Of a stretch of DNA of 64,000 nt, positions 55,501 to 64,000 are shown in pieces; the first letter of the stretch is position 1; each line of letters starts with the position of its first letter. The DNA is from Styela clava (lineage: Eukaryota; Chordata; Ascidiacea; Stolidobranchia; Styelidae). Below the pieces are notes generated by a model. The model worked only from the letters and a program-made list of their open reading frames with translations, searched no databases and was not told where the DNA came from. The translations under genes were made by a program, and so were the position numbers. The stretch covers positions 32,603,395 through 32,667,394 of the forward strand of contig NC_135250.1 of the NCBI RefSeq assembly GCF_964204865.1, read 5' to 3'.

Positions 55501-58500
55501 TTAGTCGAAAAAGACTCCTAAGAATGAAGTATACTTTTAGACAGTTGTGGGCCTATAGAGGTAAAATGATTGTCGAAATCAATGCAGACTGGATCACATA
55601 CCCATTTCCATTTTTTAGCTCTTTGATTGCATATGAGGTCGGATAGTTTTCCATTGCGACGTGATGATTGAATAAGTCAGCTGTTTTTAATACAGTTCCG
55701 ACAATATGTAGAAAATTTTTGAAAACTTTGTATTTTTTTTTGCTTTTCATTTGAGGCAATAAACGGTCAATTTTTCTTTCGAGAGATGGCGACGACAGAT
55801 AAAATGCTTTATTCTGCCCCTGAAACAGGTGGAGGCTAAATATGGTAGTGGGCCATCACAAAGACAGTGGCGATGAATAACAGTTGCTAATTAAGGAAGC
55901 CAGTGACGATTAAAGAAGACATGACTGGTGACCAATGAATACATGTGTAGTGGCGGTGGCGTAAGTCAGTGGTGATTAGGAAATATGGCCGTTGGCGATC
56001 AAGTAAGGGTGCGATTGAGGGAACATGGAAGATTAGGTTCATAATCACTGTTGAGTCGAAAAAGAAGTAACTATGGTTAACAATAGTAAGTAATGTATGG
56101 AAAGGTTATCGTTAATTAATTTAATAACGATTAATTTTGTGAACAAAACGATTTATCTTGTCTGGGATTCAAAATTCTCAGCGAAATTGTGATCTATCTG
56201 TCTAAACTAAACGAATTAATTTTCTAACGTCTTGAATTTGTCAGCAAAACTGTGACCCATATTTTTGTAAAACGATTTAACTTGTCGACGTTTTGAAACG
56301 TTTCAACAAAATGTAACCTATCAAACCGAATTTTTCCAAAGGCTTCGTTTATGATTGTGGCTTATCTATTGACGAACATTGTGAGCTATATATTTTTGCC
56401 AAATAGACAGACTTTTCATATACTTCATATACTATTTATTTTTTTGCGTGGTCGCGTTACAGCAGGGTCGTCCGACCCGTGGCCCGCAGAAGATTTTCGA
56501 GTGGCCCGCGTGGTATTATCCAAATCCCAATATATTTTACAAATCTGAGCCATTATTGAAACCCTTAATAAAAAATTAGTTCTCGTCGTTGAAATGCGCG
56601 GAAAGCACCACCCAGCTATCGAAAGAAAAATTATTGATTCTGGAGTTTGAAATTAATGAAACAGGTTGTGTATCATTTTGAGAGCTTTCACTACGATGAA
56701 TCTCCACCTATTTAACTTTTTAGATATTGATATTATTAATTCTAACATCTTGTATTCGTACCAATATGCAAACACCCGTCACCAATATGTCACTCAACTA
56801 TATTTGTGAGGTCTTGAAAATCCTTAATTACCTATCCCTTATTTTTCGTTAGTGGCCGCCAGAAATGTAGCATTGTGGAATTTTGGTGCAAATTGCACAA
56901 TATTTTATTATCAAATCTTTTCAATTTATGTCAGACATATAATATCATACTAGTTAGAATAAAATTAACTTGAAAGATGTCAAAGCAATTCCAAGTTCGA
57001 ATCGAGACAGATGAAGGATGCCAAGTAATTCATGTCAGTTTGGAAGAAGAGTCGTACAAGTCGGAGAGTATTGAGGGAGAAGAAAAGCAGTTGCTGGGGG
57101 ATTGGCGGGGCAAGCTGAAGAGACCTCAACCGTGAGGATATACGTGGTCGTTGTCCGTTTCCCGGCCGTGAAGTAATACGTAGCATAAAATGACATCTCA
57201 AGATGAAGCACGGTGTTCCGGAATCGAAATGAAAAAGTATGAGATATTATTATCAATTTATGTAATGTTGTATACAATCAATTTGATTCTGCTTTAATTT
57301 TTTTAAAGTACTTGAAAAATTTCAAAAATTTACTGCAAAATTGTTTTCTTGGCCTAGGTGTCAATATAAAAAAGTTAAGTGACTGACAGTAATTTAATGA
57401 TAGTTACGCTATGGATTGAAGCATGCAAAGTCCCTGTCATTTAAAATCTCGTCTTCGAAATCTATTTTGGTTGCATGTCAATATATTTTTACTTGGGAAG
57501 TTTGACTTTTAGATTTCTCAAATTTCCTCAGAGTTCAAATCTGTTCACAGAGAATTTAGAAATGTGACTTCGACTTGAATACCCTGGTTAATTTGACTAT
57601 TCAGTAAATTTACTCAGCAGGTTCTATAGTTAACCCCCCAGTTCACAATAAATTAATATATTTTCATATCTTGACTTCTCAGATCAGCCAACCAGAACCA
57701 GGTGATTAAAAGTGTAACTCAGGCATATATTATAATATGATTTATCTTATTTGCTGCAGGGACTCAATGTCTGGATCTGACTGCCAACGGCAAGTAAAGT
57801 CGTCTTGATACAGGAGAAATAAATATAAACAATCAAACCTATAACCTGGAGCTGTTCCAGGGGTTCGACGAAGGTGCTCTGAAACATTTGCATATTATGA
57901 GACTTTTTTATCACCCTGCATACTAATTATGCAAAAATAACTATAGTTCATGATGACTAATTACTAATGACTTGAAACAATTGAATGGAACAATTAATTG
58001 GTGTTACCCTTATTCATATTCTACCGTACTAATAAAATTTGACTCAATTTGACGGATAAATCGAAGATAGGCAGTAATTGTACATGAATGAATGCAAAAT
58101 CATAGCGTGTTTGAATTTCACTAGGTGATAAATTTGCGACAAGGAATAGTTTATCGCAGAGCTTTACCCGAAATTATTATGATCCATTCAGGACAACCTC
58201 GATATGACGCCGAATTAATCCTATCTCTATTTCTGTAAAATAAAACAATTGGCAAACGATTTTATTCGCATTTCAGCGCAGTTTAAAGTTTGAGAACAAA
58301 TTGCTTGAACTACCAACGTTTATGGGGTATATTATCATCTTTCGGATTTTCAAAGTTATTTTTTATCAGTTTTCGCCTGTTCACCCGCATAACTTATACA
58401 ACAAAAACCATCTGCTCATTCTGCCGCCAACGTCATTGTGACAAAACAATGGTTATTCCCACATGGTTATTGATATCTAAGGTTTCATCACAATGTTCAT

Positions 58501-58738
58501 ATTCTATAACCTTGCAAGAATTAGCTTCCGCTTTATGACGTTACGGTTTGGCTTCTAATTTCAACCGTTCAGTACAATGGGGTTCGGCGGGAGCTTGCAG
58601 AATAGCGCAGGGGTTCGGCAGGCTCACAAAGATTAAGAACCACTGCTGTAGAATATACCCAAAATAAAATTGGCATCAGAGCCAAGGCTCAAATTATTCT
58701 CTGTTTTCAGAGAAGGAAAGTGCTTAGGTTAATATCAT
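55501..58738. other. Intergenic DNA with solo hAT ends
   Basis: No gene recognised. At 56463 CAGGGTCGTCCGACCCGTGG and subterminal GGCCCGC form a hAT-like left terminus without a partner. Near 58650 AGATTAAGAACCACTG is a hAT-like right terminus, also unpaired. A 60-bp stretch near 57845-57905 (CTGGAGCTGTTC, GGGTTCGACGAAG, CTCTGAAAC) is shared with 41950-42000, another dispersed repeat. Confidence 0.45.
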
Positions 58739-60451
58739 CAGGTCCTTGACTGATATATTCAATGTTAAATTTGCTTCAAATAATGTTATATAGACGGCAA
58801 ACAAAATAGATATGCCCAAAACAGCCCCAGCGATTGGACATGAGCAGGAAAAGGCAACGTTGCAGAGCACAACAATATTCACTGATATTTCTGATTCAAC
58901 GGCGAGTAATCGATATAAATAATATTTTACCTTGTTTAACTTGTTTTTAACTTTTTTGACCTGTTTGATTTCAGGAAACGAGCGTTTGAAACTTTTTCCG
59001 TTTAAACTAGAACAACCCTGGCCTCAAATTTTGCACATTCTAACTATTGCCAAAAAATGTAACCAAATATTACCGCTCAACCGAAAGGCTTGAAAACCAC
59101 AGGCATTGACATCTGAGATATTGACTGAATTGTATTGTTTGCTTTCTACCAGTTGAACATGTTTTATTATAATATAAAATAAAATTGTTCGAATCGTTGG
59201 CCAAAGCTAACATCAATTGTACAAGTATCACTAGGAACTGTGATTTCGCTTCACCTCCCTCTAAAAGTGTTGCACAACCCTCCCCCATAAATTTTTTTGA
59301 CAGTAAATTTTATGTCAAATGTTGCAACGTGAAAGTAGCAGCGCTGTTAAGCTCGCACGAAGATTCATCAATTACCTGAATTGACTTGAGTTACCTGAAT
59401 GAAATAATGATATCAGCCAAAGTACCTTTTACAGTTCTCTTAAAACTGAGATAATGAACATACAGATTCATTTAAATATCGTGATTCAGGGACAAACATC
59501 ACGCTGTAATTTGGCTCTGCTTGAAATTTCAATCGAAATTATGTCTCTCTATTTTCTCTGAAAACTGAGATAACACAAATAAAAATGCGTTTAATTAACG
59601 TGATTCAGGGACAAACCACGCTAAACTTACCTTTTTTAATTAAAGTCGGTGATCACTTGATCAAGTGATTTCAACTCGGAAGTCGGGACTTCAAGTTTGA
59701 ATGGCAGACTTTCTCTTTGAGCAAGGCCCCTTTCAATTTGTCGGTCATTGCGATTTTACGCCCCAGAGCTAAATAATAGATATGCTGGCCTTTTAAGACT
59801 CAATAAAACATAGCGCGATGTATAAGCTTTTGCAGAGCTCTGGCGATTTGTTTATTTCGTCTGTGAGTGAGTTTTTGTACATTGAATGAAACTTTTTAGG
59901 TGACGCACTTTGCGATTGCAGATGTTAAAGTGATTAAGAATATCGAATATAGTTAATTTCAAGTTGATTTGGATATTTGATTCGTTTTGGACGCAAGAAT
60001 TAGTTGCCAGACGAGAAGAAGCCATACAGGAATGATTCTAGGAAGAAGCACTTTCCAGTCTTGGCGGGAATCCGCTAACCTTCGTCGAGGTAATCACTGT
60101 GTGAGTCTCATCGGTGGTTAGTTGCGTCCGAGATCCGGTTCTTGACTAATATATTCAATGTTAAATTTGCTTTACATAATGTTATATGGACGACAAATAA
60201 AATAGCTATGCAGAAAACAGTCTCAGTGATTGGACATGTTTCATAACACAGTAATAATCACTGATATTTCTGATTCAACTGTGAGAATTCGATATAAATA
60301 ATATTTTAACCTGTTCAACTTGTTTTTGACCTGTTTGATTTCAGGAAATGAACGTTTGAAACCTTTGCCGTTTTAAACTAGTATAACCCTGTCATCAGAT
60401 TTTGCACATTCTAACCATTGCCAACAAATTCAACCAAGTATTACTCTCACG
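58739..60451 (+). repeat. Pair of ~330-bp direct repeats
   Basis: Copies at 58739-59076 and 60131-60451 share TCTTGACTGATATATTCAAT-like starts, GTTAAATTTGCTT, AATGTTATAT, GCGATTGGACATG, CACTGATATTTCTGATTCAA, CGATATAAATAATATTTTA, TGACCTGTTTGATTTCAGG and TTTTGCACATTCTAAC. Between them lies a smaller duplicated block (59430-59510 and 59560-59630, with GTGATTCAGGGACAAAC). They sit just upstream of the secreted-protein gene, so they may trace a duplicated upstream region. Confidence 0.8.
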
Positions 60452-60705
60452 GGCGTGGTAGTGACGTCGTAGTCGTCGTTTCATAAAGATAGAAAGAGCA
60501 CCACTTGCCAAACGCTGTCTTTGTGACGCAACACGTATCCTAAAATTTAAAAGAGTGAAAACAGTTTCTCTTTATGCTCTTAGAGTAGGGAGTGAGCTTG
60601 CATAGGATATATTCCGATGCGAATATATTGAAGCTTCATTCTAACCCACGCTGTTCGGAAATCGATTTTCGTCAAAGCAAAGCTGACAAAATTTTTGGAT
60701 TCAAG

Positions 60706-63084
60706 ATGAAGATTCCGATTCAATACATTCTTGTTATGTTTATTGAGGCATTTTCATTGATTAAAGGTCAGTATAACTGTGCATGCTCTGTTGGGTTTGC
60801 ATGCTTACCTGTTGTTTTTTTGCGAAATTAAATACTCGTTTTTCGCTCCTCGGATGACATGTTTGTATAATGCGGAATATGTATTTATTACGGCGTAGAA
60901 GAGGCCAATATGACGGTGTAATAATAGGGCAAACCTCGATCTCTCGTTAAAGATTGGATCAGGCATGGGTTAAATCTAACTAGACCCTCGTTGCACTCCA
61001 AAAGCGGAGATCGTCATTGATATAAAAATAAATGATGATTGTTCGTACTCAATGCGTTGCCGCTGCCGTACCGTAGATTGTGCTAAATGACCGTTCCTTC
61101 ATCATAATATAGATATACTAATATATGTGATACAACGCTTTGGTTTGAAAATATCTGGTAATAGGATAGCCTCATTTGGAATGTTTTTGTTTTTGAACCT
61201 AAATTTTTGGTATCGTAATATCCACTCGAATCGTTATGTTCAGAAGAGAAAATTCGATTGTAGGTTAGCGGGCGTGGTGGCCTATTGGTAAAGCGTTAGA
61301 CTCGGATATTTTTGCATCGCGGTAGAATCTCGGGTTCAATTTTATACCCACCACCTCGTCCAGGGTGCTGTGAACTGAATAAGAAATGCCGAATCAACAA
61401 GATTGCTGCCCGTCTAAAATATAGCAGCTAGTTATGTATCAGTGACCGATTGCACAGAGTCTTGTTCGAGTTGAATGGAGTATAAAACGCCAAATAAAAA
61501 TCATGGGAAGATGTTAAATGAACTACAGAGTTACTCGGAACTATCTGAACCCGGACGAAAAGCCCAAAGTATCTAACCATGTCGAAATTTGACTCTCCTG
61601 AGTTTATTGTTTGCCAGAAAAAAATGATATCATTCTCAGATTCTCGATACTGAAACGAAGGTATCGATCAGATCTCAGACTATGCGTGCAGTTAAGCTAA
61701 ACATTATTAGGTTTCCCAATGGCGAGCGTACTAATTTAAATTTGATTCGACTAATCGTCATCGAGGAAACAGTTCGCATGACGTGGTTAGCAGTATAAAA
61801 TTATATTTGGAATGAGCGAATGCGCGCCATAAGAAGTTAAGTACTGAATTAGTCTTGTTATAAAAAAAAAGTTCAGTAACATAATTTTTGTTTATCTGTT
61901 GTAAACCTATTTTAAAATGAACAATTCGCTCGATTTAAAATTTAAACTTTCTCGTAATAGGTGAGAAATGCTGGATGCCTATGGTTTGCGACGGTAAACC
62001 TACTTGGAGAGCCGATAATACGGTGAGAGTTTTAGTAGAAAAAATAGAACTGTTTTGTTTAAAATCTCAAAACAAAATGAGAAAATTGGAAAGTTCTATC
62101 GATTTTTTCCATCTATATGTACTGGAGGTTTGAAACTTACTTTAATCGATACCTCATCTCATATTTTACGTTTTCACTTTAATCCATTGAAACACATTTT
62201 CACGGCGTATGGGAACATTTGCTCAGCTAAGGCCTTCATGTCCATATTTTTAAACATTTCTCACTTCTCCCTATTTCAGAAAGGACAGTGCACAAAATAC
62301 GAAGAGAAGGCTTTGAAAGGTTCGTGTCCACAATATAATTTCCTTCGAAATACTCCCCAAACAATTGTTTTATTAGAAAAAAATTCCGATAATTTTATAT
62401 TTTCATTGCGCCATTTTTAACAATCAAATCATGACGTGTAGTTTACCAATACCCATCTCATATTCTTATTTTCAACCAGAGAAAGAGCGGTACTTGTAAC
62501 AAAAATTCACCGAATACTGAGGGCTCAATTTAAATTCTGTATTTGTTCTGTATTTCGCAGCTTTAACGGAACAATTAGATGGGATGGAAAGTAAGCTCTA
62601 TCACTTGAAAAAGACGATGGAAAAATCAGAGACGAACTCAGTGCCGCACTCGGTTGTAGTTGTCACAGAAACGACCACGCCCTCTGCTGTAGGTGTTAAA
62701 GCAACGACCACGCCATCTGTTGTAGGTGTCAAAGAAATGACCACGCCCCAGGGTATGAAAGTCTATGTTTTTTGGTATCGCATGAGCTAGGAAATATATT
62801 AATAAGGATATGTTTTTAGTCATAGCAATCGATAATAGGGGAATTATGAAAGACGCTGAAATACATTAAATTTGAAATATATACAAATTGCCATATAGTT
62901 TTCCAAAACTATAAAATCTTGCTATAAACTTGTAATATATACTCACTTTATTACATAGAACACAAAGACAAGAAAACTTCTTCGGTCCGTACTTCAACCG
63001 TCCCTGGTACATCCCCGTGGTTAACTAAGGAAGCCTTTCTCTCTACTGTACGCCAACAAACTACAAAAATCGAACAGAGTACAG
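60706..63084 (+). CDS. Secreted Thr-rich protein, 5' part (runs off window)
   Basis: Five exons join in phase: 60706-60766, 61961-62022, 62280-62319, 62561-62752 and 62959-63084; about 160 codons, with the last donor at 63085 in phase 1, so the gene continues to the right. MKIPIQYILVMFIEAFSLIK is a good signal peptide. A short Cys-bearing mature start (EKCWMPMVCDGKPTW and GQC) is followed by a heptad-like helix (LTEQLDGMESKLYHLKKTME) and then a Thr/Pro/Val stretch with repeated TTTPS and VGVK, which looks mucin-like and probably O-glycosylated. This signal-coil-linker order often precedes a C-terminal recognition domain such as fibrinogen-like or C-type lectin, but none is in view. An in-frame upstream ATG at 60592 exists; I chose 60706 because it yields the signal peptide. 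Confidence 0.65.
61267..61500 (+). mobile_element. tRNA-derived SINE (family B) in intron 1
   Basis: Starts GCGGGCGTGGTGGCCTATTG GTAAAGCGTTAGACTC (A box) and has a B-box-like GAATCTCGGGTTCAATTT about 50 bases on. The tail ends near AACGCCAAATAAAAA. The body differs from SINE family A. It is a pseudo-tRNA: the acceptor stem does not close properly. Confidence 0.6.
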
Positions 63085-64000
63085 GTTGGTGTGGCCTTCT
63101 CTCTCTCGTTGTTCACTCGAAAAATATTTCTTCCCTAAACGCGTTAGTCTCCGTCAAATTTCTTAATACGGAATTCCCCAGCACCTAAGGTCCAACAGAA
63201 AAAATTGCGACACTTCCAAGAAAAGTAGATTCTCATGTATTAGTAATTGTCTTGCTTAGAGCCTTGTTTGGAGCAAGATAAGAAAACAAACCTAAAAAAC
63301 AATAAATTTATTTGCTTGATTATAAGATATCAACGTGTTCATCTAAGATTATCCAGGAAAAATGACTTTCTTTACCTCCGCAATGCACCTTAAAAAACGA
63401 TGTCAAAAAAATCTCGAAAAATTATATTAGTATATTTCGGCGGGCCTTATTTTGATGACGTAGTCAAGTAGGGGTTAGAAATAAGACATGCCAAACAGTT
63501 ATGCTACGCCCACTAGTAATACTTATGATACTAAACTATAGCAGACCCCGATTTTTCGGGTCGCACGGCGAAACGGCAGCAACGAAGGGCATAAAGCAGG
63601 GATCAGACTAGTATATATATTAATTTATATCGACTCCATATTCAGCATAACAGCCAATAAAATGATTGACAAAAACAAATAAATAAAAACTGATCATGAA
63701 ATCAGTAGCGCAAACAAAACCTTAGATAACGTTTAAAACGTACAGAATATAATATGGAAGATTTTGCCAAGAAGAAGTGGTCCGTGTTCACTCACCTAAA
63801 ATTATTTTAAATTATTTCACACACGCTCACACGCACCTTCACACACACACAGCCACAGAAAAATTGTTGGGTAGAAAAACGCGATAAACTTATGATAAAT
63901 TACATAGTAAACAAAAATAAACGTGCATACGATAACCCGAAATCGAGCAACCTAAGTCGTTATAAAAGTCATACCCTCTCTCTCTCTCTCGTTAACTTCT
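63085..64000. other. Right edge with simple repeats
   Basis: Presumed intron of the secreted-protein gene. It includes an ACACACA-rich tract near 63820-63855 and a (CT)n tract at 63977-63991. No further exon can be supported. Confidence 0.5.

Overview
The window is AT-rich eukaryotic nuclear DNA with spliceosomal introns. The genes that can be assembled (a CIMIP2/FAM166 ciliary protein, ELOF1, CARM1 and SIRT4) mark it as animal. Introns are short to moderate, and intergenic space is packed with cut-and-paste transposons and tRNA-derived SINEs. I favour a marine invertebrate, possibly a tunicate, but nothing here proves the lineage.

Layout: 1.9-7.4 kb (+) a seven-exon CIMIP2/FAM166 gene. 7.6-9.5 kb two hAT-type elements with 8-bp target duplications. 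9.55-9.72 kb an inverted, damaged copy of ELOF1 exon 1 plus intron. 12.1-13.3 kb (-) ELOF1, three tiny exons giving 83 aa. 15.4-20.6 kb (+) CARM1, thirteen exons. 22.0-26.6 kb a 4.7-kb hAT-like insertion with a perfect 8-bp duplication. 26.7-28.2 kb (-) SIRT4, four exons. 28.6-31.3 kb foldback DNA, another hAT-type element and a SINE. 31.3-36.1 kb AT-rich DNA without a recognisable gene. 36.1-41.6 kb (+) a ten-exon gene for a secreted, 652-aa, four-EF-hand protein with an acidic repeat-bearing tail, of a family I do not recognise. 42-56 kb a transposon graveyard: two LINEs, two transposase-bearing hAT remnants, an internally deleted psq-type transposase, tandem and inverted repeats, and some unassigned coding-like minus-strand pieces. 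58.7-60.5 kb a pair of direct repeats. 60.7 kb to the right edge (+) the first five exons of a secreted Thr-rich protein whose 3' end lies outside the window.

The housekeeping genes are not an operon. ELOF1 and CARM1 diverge from a roughly 2-kb spacer, and CARM1 and SIRT4 converge on the large hAT insertion. ELOF1 (transcription elongation), CARM1 (histone and coactivator arginine methylation), SIRT4 (mitochondrial NAD-dependent acyl-lysine removal) and CIMIP2 (axonemal doublets) act in unrelated places. The two secreted-protein genes are the least familiar coding content. All exon models were read by eye from splice sites and phase; total coding length is divisible by three in each of the five complete models (CIMIP2, ELOF1, CARM1, SIRT4, EF-hand).
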